This document shows positions 18,461-27,478 of a stretch of DNA of 64,000 nt, one piece after another; position 1 is the stretch's first letter; every line of letters starts with the position of its first letter. The stretch comes from Marinicellulosiphila megalodicopiae (GTDB taxonomy: Bacteria > Pseudomonadota > Gammaproteobacteria > Pseudomonadales > Natronospirillaceae). The DNA is taken from positions 1,674,001-1,738,000 of the forward strand of contig NZ_AP023087.1 of the NCBI RefSeq assembly GCF_045862395.1, read 5' to 3'. The notes under the pieces are model-generated. The model made no database searches and was not told the DNA's origin. It worked only from the letters and a program-made list of their open reading frames with translations. The translations under genes were made by a program, and so were the position numbers.

Positions 18461-19178
18461 TTTAACTAATGATTATTCATTACAACGTGTAAAGATTGAT
18501 GATTGTCATTTATCGTTATATTTGAATACCTATCAAAAGTCCTATCTGAATGTTAATGATATGGCATTTATGGCAATGACATATCTTTCATTATTTGAGT
18601 TAAATACATTTCATAAATTTAATTACTTATTTTTAAAGTATGACTATTTGGTAAGGTGTATTTTTTTAAAAAAAATATTTAAAAATATATTCGGTATAGA
18701 AATATGTGAAGAACATTTACACAGAAATAAATACGGAAAACCTTTTTATTATGGTCAATCTAATCTTTTTCAATTTAATATTTCTCATAGCACCAATGAT
18801 AGAGAATCTGCCATTATTTTTGTATGTCTAGAAAAAATGAGTGGATATGAGCAGGATATACAAATAGGGGCTGATATTGAATTGAATTGCTGTTCAGTCG
18901 AACATTATGAGTTTATCAGTCAAGTATTGAGCCAGATGAATTATGAATTAACCATTGAAATGCATCACTTGAATCGATATTGGTCGATCATAGAAGCTTT
19001 GGGTAAATGTATGGGTAAGGGACTAAGTAGTCAATGGGAGCAGTTAACCGTAAAAGATATTTCACAAAAACGATCCGTATTTATAAATAAATTTGATAAT
19101 AATGAATACGTGGTCGAATCCGTTTTTATTAAAGATTTAAATCACTATGCATATATATGCATTAATCGAAAAGTATAG
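18453..19178 (+). CDS. 4'-phosphopantetheinyl transferase (Sfp/EntD type)
   Basis: Attaches phosphopantetheine to the carrier Ser of EntB and the NRPS. It starts with GTG inside the end of entA and gives 241 residues. Family motifs are visible: FNISHS near residue 107, IGADIE near 140 and YWSIIEALGKCMGKGL near 174-190. In the last motif the usual Lys of W-x-x-K-E-A is Ile, an unusual change next to the Mg-binding Glu, which is kept. It would be the dedicated activating enzyme for this cluster. Confidence 0.88.
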   Translation: MFNLTNDYSLQRVKIDDCHLSLYLNTYQKSYLNVNDMAFMAMTYLSLFELNTFHKFNYLFLKYDYLVRCIFLKKIFKNIFGIEICEEHLHRNKYGKPFYYGQSNLFQFNISHSTNDRESAIIFVCLEKMSGYEQDIQIGADIELNCCSVEHYEFISQVLSQMNYELTIEMHHLNRYWSIIEALGKCMGKGLSSQWEQLTVKDISQKRSVFINKFDNNEYVVESVFIKDLNHYAYICINRKV

Positions 19179-19189
19179 AGAGGCTAGTC

Positions 19190-20464
19190 ATGACCGTATT
19201 AGATAAGCAATTTATGAATGAGGATGTTAAAGAATTAGACTTAACACAATCCATTGCATTAGCAGAAAAAAATAAGCAATACATCGCTGGGTTTACTCAG
19301 TCTATGATGAAAAAACCAGAGCAATTTGCATTAGGTAAGTTTCCTGTTTTTATAAAATCAGGACATGGAGCGGTGGTTGAGGATTTAGACGGCAATCAAT
19401 ATGTCGATTTTATCTGCGGATTAGGCGCGAATATGCTTGGGCATAATCATCCTGTTGTGAATCACGCAATTTTAGAAAACTTAACCAATGGTATTTTACA
19501 TTCATTACCCGCACCTGTTGAAGCAAAAACAGCCGAACGTTTAGTGAATATGATTCCTAATGCACAGATGACCCGATTTTTTAAAACCGGGGCAGATGCC
19601 AATTCAGCAGCGATTCGATTAGCAAGATATCATAATAAGAAAAACGAAATCATAACGGTAGGCTATAACGGATGGCACGATCATTTTATGTATGACACAC
19701 CAGGGGTGCCTGAATCTTTAGAGTCATACACAACACGCTTGCCTTTATTTACGCCACCAGATGAAGCAAAATTATTTGAAGCGATTAATCAAAAACATGA
19801 ATCTTTAAGCGCGGTGTTATTATCGGTACCTTATAATCGAGAATTAAGTCAGGAATTTTTCAAGACATTAAGAACATTGTGTACTGAAAAAAATGTTTTG
19901 TTGATTATAGATGAAGTGGTCACGGGATTTCGTTTAGCGCGTGGCGGTGTGCAAGAATATTTTAATGTGAATGCCGATCTTGTTACTTTTTCAAAAGGCA
20001 TTGCTGCAGGTATGCCGTTGTCGGCAGTAACCGGTAGTACTGAATTAATGAATAAATTAAATGATTTACAGGTGTCCACTACATTTGGTGGTGAAATGTT
20101 GTCCCTTGAAGTATGCGATGCTGTTTTAAAAGAGTATCAAGAATCTGATTATATTTCCCATATCCATCAATTAGGAAAACGTTTAAAAGATGGTGTGAAT
20201 AGCGTTGCTCAATCGTTAAATGTATCATTAAAAGTAGTGGGTTATGATTGTATTCCTATGTTTTTATTTGCACCTAATCCTGTAGAACATGTGAAAATGG
20301 CGGAACCTTTTTTAGCCGCAATGGCTAAGCGAGGAGTCATTATGAGACGAGATGTTAATTTTATTTGCACGGCTCATACGGTTACTCAAATTGATCAAAC
20401 CATTGAGTCTGTTAAGGGTGCTTTACAAGAAATGATTAAAAATGGAAGCTTGACTGTTCAATAA
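19190..20464 (+). CDS. mxcL: Class III PLP aminotransferase, MxcL-like (glutamate-1-semialdehyde aminomutase type)
   Basis: A 424-residue PLP enzyme whose Schiff-base Lys is about K269 in TFSKGIAAGMPLSA, with Asp 241 in LIIDEVVTGFR and FFKTGADANSAAIRLAR upstream. It most resembles glutamate-1-semialdehyde aminomutases, but its location at the end of a DHB-NRPS operon with a terminal reductase matches MxcL, which aminates the myxochelin aldehyde to myxochelin B. AGAGAGG ahead of ATG 19190 supports the start. A hemL housekeeping role is less likely in this context. Confidence 0.85.
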   Translation: MTVLDKQFMNEDVKELDLTQSIALAEKNKQYIAGFTQSMMKKPEQFALGKFPVFIKSGHGAVVEDLDGNQYVDFICGLGANMLGHNHPVVNHAILENLTNGILHSLPAPVEAKTAERLVNMIPNAQMTRFFKTGADANSAAIRLARYHNKKNEIITVGYNGWHDHFMYDTPGVPESLESYTTRLPLFTPPDEAKLFEAINQKHESLSAVLLSVPYNRELSQEFFKTLRTLCTEKNVLLIIDEVVTGFRLARGGVQEYFNVNADLVTFSKGIAAGMPLSAVTGSTELMNKLNDLQVSTTFGGEMLSLEVCDAVLKEYQESDYISHIHQLGKRLKDGVNSVAQSLNVSLKVVGYDCIPMFLFAPNPVEHVKMAEPFLAAMAKRGVIMRRDVNFICTAHTVTQIDQTIESVKGALQEMIKNGSLTVQ

Positions 20465-20471
20465 AAAAAGT

Positions 20472-20503
20472 AAAAAAACCGATGATAATCATCGGTTTTT
20501 TTT
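20472..20503. terminator. Bidirectional terminator after the siderophore operon
   Basis: AACCGATGAT and ATCATCGGTT form a hairpin with A and T runs on either side, between the convergent aminotransferase and HmuY genes. The core GATGATAATCATC also looks like half a Fur site but sits at two gene ends, so the terminator reading is preferred. Confidence 0.85.
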
Positions 20504-20514
20504 AATTGTTATAT

Positions 20515-21588
20515 TTATTTTATTTCTTGGAAATTTATTGTGATGACAGCAGAAGTCCCATCTATTTCGTCGTAATAGTTAGCCACTTGAAATGCATAAT
20601 TAGTGCTAGCTTCATCACTTGCATCTGTATCAATTACGTATGTTCTAAAGTTTGGCCATAATTCATGTCCACCTGCTACGCCATATGCATACCAGCTGTT
20701 TTCAGAAACCGCACCTTTCAAAGCGTCAGCAAAAAATGAATAACCAAGGCTTGCCATTTTTTGTGCTTCGGTTAATTCTGCATCATCTATTAAATCAGAT
20801 GCCATGGTTAATGCATTTGCTGTAGCTTGATCAATCACTTGATAATACGCAGAACCTGATACAGAAATATTAATTGAATATCCATCAACGATTGATCTGA
20901 TGTCGTAGTTTTGTGTTGCACAATCTACTGTTGCAGCTTCGCTTAAATTAAAACAAACATCGCCAGCAAATGACACTTCAAAGGTAGAAGGTGTTGTTGA
21001 AAATTGAGTGTCATCGTTTAATTGTGAAAATACTTCAAATGTGTATGTGCTTGTTTCTGCGTCATATTGCGTTGCATGTATTTTTGCAAACTCATTAAAT
21101 GCACTATTAGCTACCACATACCAGCTTTCTGGGTTTGCTGTAATGGCGTGTGTGACTGGGTTGTAGATGTACCAGCTAGAATCAATCGCGTAACTCATTT
21201 CATCTTTTAAAAATGATAGTGTTGATAGATCATAAGCGGTGGCTAATGCCATTGCTTCTTGTTCTGCATCTGCTGACACAAAAGAGCTAGCGATTGCGGC
21301 TCCATCTGCATCGTAAAAACTTTCAGGGGTATTGGCTAATGCTATTTGTGCTGAATCGGACCCAGAGATGGCTGTTCGTTTTACCATGATGTCCCAGTCA
21401 TCAGCATCGGTTACTTCCCTTGAAGTATCAAAATCAACATAAGCAAATTCAGTTTGGCTGGTCGCATCAATGACAATGCTTGAATACGCATGGGTCGTTG
21501 TTTGTGTTTCTGTCTGTGACGTTTCTTCTTCTGGTTCACACGCTACAAATACGGTGGCAATGCTAGATAGTAATAATAGTTTTTTCAT
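20515..21588 (-). CDS. hmuY: HmuY-like haem-binding lipoprotein
   Basis: A 357-residue lipoprotein with a clear lipobox (VFVAC, Cys 17). Two beta-rich stretches look HmuY-like: EFAYVDFDT followed by DDWDIMVKRTAISGS in the first half, and TYVIDTD followed by YAFQVANYYD near the C-terminus. HmuY proteins take haem from host or environmental haem proteins and pass it to a TonB receptor. It lies just downstream of such a receptor in a Fur-controlled operon. The family call rests on these motifs and context; haem ligands cannot be assigned by eye. Confidence 0.75.
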   Translation of the reverse strand: MKKLLLLSSIATVFVACEPEEETSQTETQTTTHAYSSIVIDATSQTEFAYVDFDTSREVTDADDWDIMVKRTAISGSDSAQIALANTPESFYDADGAAIASSFVSADAEQEAMALATAYDLSTLSFLKDEMSYAIDSSWYIYNPVTHAITANPESWYVVANSAFNEFAKIHATQYDAETSTYTFEVFSQLNDDTQFSTTPSTFEVSFAGDVCFNLSEAATVDCATQNYDIRSIVDGYSINISVSGSAYYQVIDQATANALTMASDLIDDAELTEAQKMASLGYSFFADALKGAVSENSWYAYGVAGGHELWPNFRTYVIDTDASDEASTNYAFQVANYYDEIDGTSAVITINFQEIK

Positions 21589-21619
21589 AATGGTTCTCGT
21601 TTAGTTTTTTACGTTTGAT

Positions 21620-23515
21620 TTAAGGATTAAATGAAATATGCACGGCGAGTTCTAAACCTGAATTGGGTCTACTATCGCCTGTTATTTCAGGGTTTTTGAT
21701 TTGATTGGTTAAATTATTAAGGGCAACATTCATGGATAACGTTTTGCTTAAGTCTTGTTGCCAGCTAACATTTACTAATACAACATCAGGTTTAGTTTCA
21801 AGCACTGAGTTAATGGCGTCTGATTGCCAAGCAATTTGTGTTGTGAAAAATTGATTGTTTTTTAACTTCCATTTGGCGTCTGCTTTTATTTTTTTATTAG
21901 GCTTGTTGATCATTTTTGTTTGATCAATTAGGTACGTTGCTTGTAATAAGTTTGTCGACCATGAAAGATCTAGAGCGTCATTGCCTGTCCATTTTATTTG
22001 ACTGTCAATACCTATAATTGAAGCTTTGCCATTGTTTATATTGATATAAGAGTCGATGCCATTGTCGATGCTGTCATCTAATGTTTGTTCAATTAAATCG
22101 TCTAAGTAATGTGCGTACAGGGTATGAGAGAGATCAAAATTATGAGTAATGTATTGCCATTGTAGTTGGCTTGAAAACGACGTTTCTGGTGTTAAATCTT
22201 TATTACCAATGACTTCATAACCATAAATACTGTGATCAAATATAAAATGTCGTTCTTTTAAATCGGGTACCCGATAACCAATACCTGTGGACGCTTTGAT
22301 AATATTGTTAGCGTTAACGTCCCATCTAATAGCCATGTTAGGACTATTAAATACACCAAAATCAGAATCAAATTGAACGCGAAGACCGCTTTGTAGACTG
22401 ACATAATCTGATAGGTACCAATCATGTTGCGCGTAAAGTTCAATAGATGATTTATTTTGAGTTTCACTCAGTTCATTCGTTAGGGTAGTGATGCCTCTTT
22501 TTGTTTCCTCTTTTATTTGTTCTAAGGATTCTGCGTGACTAAATGCACCAACTAATACCGAAGCAGTGGTGAACTCGATGTTTTTTTGAACGTTTGCTTG
22601 AATAAAATGTGAGGTGATTTCTCGATTAAAATCGTTTGAATCCGTTGTGGATATTACATCTTGAATGGATTGTGCATTTAAATATTGATATTTTGAAGAT
22701 GCTTGCCAATCTTTTTTATTGTAATTAAGTTGTAGAAACCCTCTATTTTCATTTTCAATTTTATGTTTATCAATGGTGTTGGTTGCTACTTGGTATTCAA
22801 ATGGACGAGTCAGTCTTTTTATATTTAATTGGGTTTGTAATGTTAAATTCTCTTTTGATATTTTTTCATTTAACAGTATTCGATATCCGCTGGATTGCTC
22901 TGATTCATTAGACTCTTTGTTTAGTTGGCTTTGAGAATAATTATTCACCTGAACATGATGAGAAAAATTCAGGTCATTTATGCTTTGTGCGTAATGTATT
23001 TGCGCCGATGTATCACCTAAAATACTTGTGTGTTGTTTGTGGGTTTTGTAGTGAACCGACCCACTTGGAAGTGCGGAAGATGCAGTAGGTTTACTCACCA
23101 AATTTATAACGCCACCCAATGCTTGCGATCCATATTGACTCGACGCATTGCCTTTAATTATTTCAATTCTTAAAATATTTGCCATGTTGATGTCGTTTAA
23201 ATTAACCGCTTGCCCGCTTGGGTTAATGGCCAGTCCATCAAGAGTAATCAGGACATGATTACTATCCATACCATTTAAATTGACCGCTGTTCCATCTTGT
23301 CCGTGCATGGAATAGGTATCAATAGACCCACTTTTTTGCAGCACATCTTGTAATGAAATGCTGTCACTGGTGATGTTTATCACCTCAACATTTAAATTAC
23401 TTAAATGTATAGGTACGCCCGTTTTGTCTGCCTGAATCGTTACATCTCCCAAATCATAGGCATGACAGAGTGCTGAGAAAGGAATGAGTAACGCTGATAA
23501 ATGTGAAGATTTCAT
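21620..23515 (-). CDS. hmuR: TonB-dependent haem receptor
   Basis: Outer-membrane receptor of 631 residues when started at ATG 23515. A longer frame to 23551 would translate the Fur box as MIIIII, so it is rejected. The signal peptide MKSSHLSALLIPFSALCHA ends near residue 19. The plug has QDVLQKSGSID, VLITLDGLAIN and QYGSQALGGVINLVSK, a BtuB/Cir-like layout, followed by a barrel ending HISFNP. The neighbours HmuY, HmuS and HmuTUV make haem the likely ligand. It shares a Fur-controlled divergent region with hmuS. Confidence 0.85.
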   Translation of the reverse strand: MKSSHLSALLIPFSALCHAYDLGDVTIQADKTGVPIHLSNLNVEVINITSDSISLQDVLQKSGSIDTYSMHGQDGTAVNLNGMDSNHVLITLDGLAINPSGQAVNLNDINMANILRIEIIKGNASSQYGSQALGGVINLVSKPTASSALPSGSVHYKTHKQHTSILGDTSAQIHYAQSINDLNFSHHVQVNNYSQSQLNKESNESEQSSGYRILLNEKISKENLTLQTQLNIKRLTRPFEYQVATNTIDKHKIENENRGFLQLNYNKKDWQASSKYQYLNAQSIQDVISTTDSNDFNREITSHFIQANVQKNIEFTTASVLVGAFSHAESLEQIKEETKRGITTLTNELSETQNKSSIELYAQHDWYLSDYVSLQSGLRVQFDSDFGVFNSPNMAIRWDVNANNIIKASTGIGYRVPDLKERHFIFDHSIYGYEVIGNKDLTPETSFSSQLQWQYITHNFDLSHTLYAHYLDDLIEQTLDDSIDNGIDSYININNGKASIIGIDSQIKWTGNDALDLSWSTNLLQATYLIDQTKMINKPNKKIKADAKWKLKNNQFFTTQIAWQSDAINSVLETKPDVVLVNVSWQQDLSKTLSMNVALNNLTNQIKNPEITGDSRPNSGLELAVHISFNP

Positions 23516-23536
23516 AATGTTATTGCAAATGCTAAT

Positions 23537-23555
23537 GATAATGATTATCATTTAA
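23537..23555. promoter_or_regulatory. Fur box between haem receptor and hmuS
   Basis: Reading the minus strand, TTAAATGATAATCATTATC matches 16 of 19 Fur consensus positions. It is 22 bases from the receptor ATG and about 50 from hmuS, so it can control both divergent haem operons. Confidence 0.85.
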
Positions 23556-23603
23556 ACTTAAAGTTTGGCATCGGTCAACTATTTTTAACAAATGAGGTCA
23601 GTT

Positions 23604-24731
23604 ATGAGTGTTCAACAACAAATTATTCAATCAAATTTAAAACAGCAATCCCTTAAAAAACAATGGGATGATTTTTTAATTGAAAACCCTAAAAAACGAA
23701 TTCGTGATGTTGCTAAATCTTTAAATGTCAGTGAAATGGAATTACTGGCTACTGATTTAACTAAAGGCGTTTGGTGTTTAGTGGGTGATTTAAAATTAAT
23801 GGCTAAAGAATTTAAAACCCTGGGTAAAGTGTTCTCATTAGTTAGAAATGAATGGGCCGTAAATGAAAAAACAGGCACGTTTAAAAAACTTGCAGGCATG
23901 GAGCATGTGGGTTTATTTTTAGGCGAAATGGATCAACGATTATTTTTTAAACAATGGGCTTATGGTTTTTTTGTGAATCAAAATGATAAACAAAGTATTC
24001 AAATTTTCGATAGAAACGGCGATGCGGTATTAAAGCTTTATAAAAAAGATGAAACGAATGAATCAGTATGGAACGATTTAATTGAAAATTTTAAAGATGA
24101 AGTGATTGATATACTTGAATTTACAGCGCCTGAAATTGAAGAAAAAGAAAAGCCAGTGGATATCGATGCCGTGCAATTTTCTAAACGTTGGGCGGCCATT
24201 AAAGATGTGCATCAATATGCTCAGTTATTACATGAATTAAACATGACTCGCCAGCAAGCATTCGAAAAAGTGCCCAAAGAATTTGCACACCGTTTATCTA
24301 AAGAAGATGTATTACCTTTGATTCAAGACATTCAAAAACAACAAGTACCCGTTGTATTGTTTGTGGGTAACAAAGGCGCCATTCAAATATTTACGGGTAA
24401 GTTTGAAAAAATCGTATTAATGGATAAGTGGTATAACGTATTTAATAAAGACTTTACGTTGCATTTAGATAGCTCAGGTATTGATCAGTTTTGGTTAGTC
24501 AGACGACCAAGTGCGTATGGTGTGATTTCATCCGTTGAAGCATTAGATAAAGACGGCAATACCATTATGCAAATTTTTGGTGAGCGTGCGCCTAAAGATT
24601 TAGAGTTAGAATCTTGGAGAGAAATTTTAAAAGGTTTCCAAATCAATAGTGTAAACGATACACAAGCATTATTAACGGATATCAATAAAAATAATGAATT
24701 TGTGACAACCAAAGAGGTGGCTCATGGGTAA
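23604..24731 (+). CDS. hmuS: Haemin transport/degrading protein HmuS/ChuS
   Basis: Cytoplasmic haem-handling protein of 375 residues, made of two HemS-type halves (about 25-180 and 195-355). ATG 23604 is chosen over 23592 because GAGG lies at the right distance. The second half opens with WAAIKDVHQYAQLL; the His of DVHQ (residue 203 from this start) matches, from memory, the axial haem ligand of HemS/ChuS. It either degrades or stores haem delivered by HmuTUV, encoded immediately downstream with an 8-base overlap. Confidence 0.9.
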   Translation: MSVQQQIIQSNLKQQSLKKQWDDFLIENPKKRIRDVAKSLNVSEMELLATDLTKGVWCLVGDLKLMAKEFKTLGKVFSLVRNEWAVNEKTGTFKKLAGMEHVGLFLGEMDQRLFFKQWAYGFFVNQNDKQSIQIFDRNGDAVLKLYKKDETNESVWNDLIENFKDEVIDILEFTAPEIEEKEKPVDIDAVQFSKRWAAIKDVHQYAQLLHELNMTRQQAFEKVPKEFAHRLSKEDVLPLIQDIQKQQVPVVLFVGNKGAIQIFTGKFEKIVLMDKWYNVFNKDFTLHLDSSGIDQFWLVRRPSAYGVISSVEALDKDGNTIMQIFGERAPKDLELESWREILKGFQINSVNDTQALLTDINKNNEFVTTKEVAHG

Positions 24732-25524
24732 GTTAATTTTAACGTTGTCGTTATGTTTAACCTGTTTTGTTGTTGCTGCAAATGAACGATTAGTTACCAT
24801 TGATGGTGCCGTGACTGAAATAGCGATTGCATTAGGATCTCAAGAAAATATTGTGGGAAGAGATTCTACTTCTTTGTATCCAGCATCTATTCAAGTTTTG
24901 CCAGATGTAGGGTATTTAAGAGCATTGTCTGTTGAGGGTGTATTGTCTTTAAAGCCCAGTATGATTTTAACCACTACTGATGCAGGCCCAATTGAAACAT
25001 TAGACACCCTTAAAAAAATGGGAGTCGATATGCATATTTTGGAAAATACCTATTCGGTCAATGGCGTGTTAGATAAAATCAAACAGGTCGGGCGTATTTT
25101 AAATAAAGACACCCAAGCCATTGCGTTAATTAAAAAAATACAAACCAATGTTGATAAAATTGAAATTGCTCAAAATAATCCAAGTGTTTTATTTGTTATG
25201 GGTGGAGGTGACCGTGGTTTTATGGCGGGAGGTCAACATACCAGAGCAGACGCTATGATTAATATTGCTGGCGGTAAAAATGCGATGGCATCAATAGTGG
25301 GGTATAAACCCATTACACCAGAGGCGATGTTAACGATTAATCCTGATGTGATATTTTTGCTTAGGAGCAGCCAAAGTGCAGATCAGTTTTCACAAAACTT
25401 CAGTATTAAAAATACGAAGGCAGCCAAAAATAATAAAATATTTGATATCAGCGATTTAGACTTATTAACCTTTGGTCCTCGTATTGATGAGTCTATCAAA
25501 ACGATGGTTGAATTGATTAAATAA
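24724..25524 (+). CDS. hmuT: Periplasmic haem-binding protein HmuT
   Basis: A 266-residue substrate-binding protein with a signal peptide ending around VVAA (residue 19). Typical HmuT blocks follow: RLVTIDGAVTEIAIALG, VGRDSTSLYP, LPDVGYLRALSVEGVLSLKP and RADAMINIAGGKNAM. It would receive haem from the TonB receptor and present it to HmuU. The start overlaps hmuS by 8 bases and hmuU starts one base after its stop. Confidence 0.93.
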   Translation: MGKLILTLSLCLTCFVVAANERLVTIDGAVTEIAIALGSQENIVGRDSTSLYPASIQVLPDVGYLRALSVEGVLSLKPSMILTTTDAGPIETLDTLKKMGVDMHILENTYSVNGVLDKIKQVGRILNKDTQAIALIKKIQTNVDKIEIAQNNPSVLFVMGGGDRGFMAGGQHTRADAMINIAGGKNAMASIVGYKPITPEAMLTINPDVIFLLRSSQSADQFSQNFSIKNTKAAKNNKIFDISDLDLLTFGPRIDESIKTMVELIK

Positions 25525-25525
25525 C

Positions 25526-26539
25526 ATGAATATAAAAATGGTCAGCACAGGGTTAATTGTAATTTTATTGAGTGTCTGCATTTTATCATTAATGATTGGT
25601 GCCTATCCCATTGAGTTTAAATCCATTTTACAGATTGTATTTCGATTTAATGTTCAAAGTATTTACCCTACCGATGAGGCTGTTCTATTACAGGTGCGTT
25701 TACCTAGGTTAATAATGGCTATGTTAATAGGTGGCTCATTAGCAATTTGTGGCGCTGTCATACAAGGGTTATTTCGTAACCCTTTGGCAGATCCTGGGTT
25801 GATAGGGATTAGCACGGGAGCGATGTTGTTCGCCATTTTTACTATTGTGTTTGGTGGAGTTTGGTTAAGTGCTTCAGTGCAAGCATACGCATTACCTATT
25901 TCGGGTTTTGTTGGAGCCTGTTTGGTGACGTTTATGGTTTATCGATTATCCACAACCAATAACCATACAGATATAACTATTATGCTTTTGGCAGGCATTG
26001 CCATTACCGCTTTAGGTGGCGCGTTAACGGGCATCATTATTTACATGGCGGATGACAACCAATTACGGGATATTACTTTTTGGAGTATGGGCAGTCTTGC
26101 TAATTTAGATTGGCATGATGTGATGATCACTGCTCCTGTCTTGTTGGTGTGCGCTTTTGTGTTGACTCGCTTCGCAGGCCCATTAAATTTAATGTTAATG
26201 GGGGAATCAGTATCTAAACACTCTGGTGTGGATGTCATTAAATTAAAAAAACGCATTATCATGATTGTCGCATTAATGGTCAGTATCTGTGTGTGTTTAA
26301 GTGGGTTGATTGGTTTTGTAGGATTGGTTTGTCCTCATATTGTGAGATTAGCCGTGGGTCCTGATCATAAAAAAGTGATTCCATTAAGTGCTGTTTTGGG
26401 TGCTTGTATGTTGTGTGTCGCCGACTTATGTTCAAGAGTGATCATCGCCCCTGCTGAATTACCCATCGGTATTATTACCGCTTTAATTGGTGCGCCATTT
26501 TTTATGTGGTTATTAGTGAAACAAAAACAAACGAGTTAA
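25526..26539 (+). CDS. hmuU: Haem ABC importer permease HmuU
   Basis: A FecCD-type permease of 337 residues. Family markers are VRLPRLIMAMLIGGSLAICG, FRNPLADPGLIGISTGA, FWSMGSLANLDWHD and GLIGFVGLVCPHIVRL. As a homodimer with HmuV it would carry haem across the inner membrane. It lies in the hmuSTUV operon, directly after hmuT and 9 bases before hmuV. Confidence 0.93.
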   Translation: MNIKMVSTGLIVILLSVCILSLMIGAYPIEFKSILQIVFRFNVQSIYPTDEAVLLQVRLPRLIMAMLIGGSLAICGAVIQGLFRNPLADPGLIGISTGAMLFAIFTIVFGGVWLSASVQAYALPISGFVGACLVTFMVYRLSTTNNHTDITIMLLAGIAITALGGALTGIIIYMADDNQLRDITFWSMGSLANLDWHDVMITAPVLLVCAFVLTRFAGPLNLMLMGESVSKHSGVDVIKLKKRIIMIVALMVSICVCLSGLIGFVGLVCPHIVRLAVGPDHKKVIPLSAVLGACMLCVADLCSRVIIAPAELPIGIITALIGAPFFMWLLVKQKQTS

Positions 26540-26548
26540 GAGAATACA

Positions 26549-27337
26549 ATGCTTAAATTAAATCAAGTCAGTTTTAAAATTGGAAAGCGTATAATTTTTA
26601 ATGATGTCAGCTTTGAAGTCAAACCCGGTGAATTAGTCTGTTTACTAGGAGCAAATGGCGCAGGTAAATCAACCTTGCTTAAAAGTATTTGTGACGATGT
26701 AACATTCAGTGGCGATATTTTATTAAATGATGTCAACCTTAAGAATTTCAACTTGGCTTCACTTGCCAAAATACGATCCGTCATGCCTCAAAAAGTAAAT
26801 CTTAATTTTGCCTTTTCGTGTTATGAAGTAGTGAGTATGGGCAGAAGTGCACATAATCAAATATTAGATGACACTGACAAACGTATTATTAAAAAATGTA
26901 TGCTGTTATGTGGCGTGTGGTCATTTTGTGAGCGTCGTTATCCTTATTTGTCTGGTGGTGAGCAACAGCGTGTTCAATTAGCACGAGTGCTTGCGCAAAT
27001 ATATTTAGACGGAGGGGATTCTCAATCGCAACCTAGGTTGTTGTTACTTGATGAATGCACCTCCAGTTTAGACCCTAAGTTTCAGCATCAAGTGTATCGA
27101 ATTTTAAAATCTCTAAAAAATCAAAATATAGCCATTTTGAGTGTCGTGCATGATATTAACTTGGCAAGCCAATATGCCGATCGAATTTTGTTGTTAAGTG
27201 ACGGACAGTTGATAGAAGATGCGAGTCCTTCTTATGCGATTAATACACAAAGCATGCTGCAAACCTATGATTTACATACACAGGTAATAAAGCATCAATG
27301 TGTTGATCGCCCAGTGGTGATTGCGTTGGAGCAGTAA
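26549..27337 (+). CDS. hmuV: Haem ABC importer ATPase HmuV
   Basis: ATP-binding subunit, 262 residues. Walker A is LGANGAGKST, the signature LSGGEQQRVQLARVLAQ, Walker B LLLLDECTSSLD, and the switch His lies in SVVHDINLA. An inserted DGGDSQSQPR loop ahead of Walker B is typical of HmuV proteins that carry a variable loop there. It is the last gene of the haem operon. Confidence 0.93.
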   Translation: MLKLNQVSFKIGKRIIFNDVSFEVKPGELVCLLGANGAGKSTLLKSICDDVTFSGDILLNDVNLKNFNLASLAKIRSVMPQKVNLNFAFSCYEVVSMGRSAHNQILDDTDKRIIKKCMLLCGVWSFCERRYPYLSGGEQQRVQLARVLAQIYLDGGDSQSQPRLLLLDECTSSLDPKFQHQVYRILKSLKNQNIAILSVVHDINLASQYADRILLLSDGQLIEDASPSYAINTQSMLQTYDLHTQVIKHQCVDRPVVIALEQ

Positions 27338-27478
27338 AATGAATCAATGCATTATTTATGTGTAAACAAAGATGTTAGGGTTATGTAAAGCTGTCTGATA
27401 ATTCTCAAAAATTTATAATACTATGCATTTTGATAATTTTGACTGGCGCTCATTTTGAAATTGAAGAATAATGCAAGG

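Noticed and set aside
20481..20493. Fur-like GATGATAATCATC
   Set aside because: It is the core of a terminator hairpin between two convergent gene ends, not a promoter region.
23516..23551. N-terminal extension of the haem receptor (MIIIIISICNNI)
   Set aside because: The extra codons are the Fur box read as protein; the signal peptide begins at ATG 23515.
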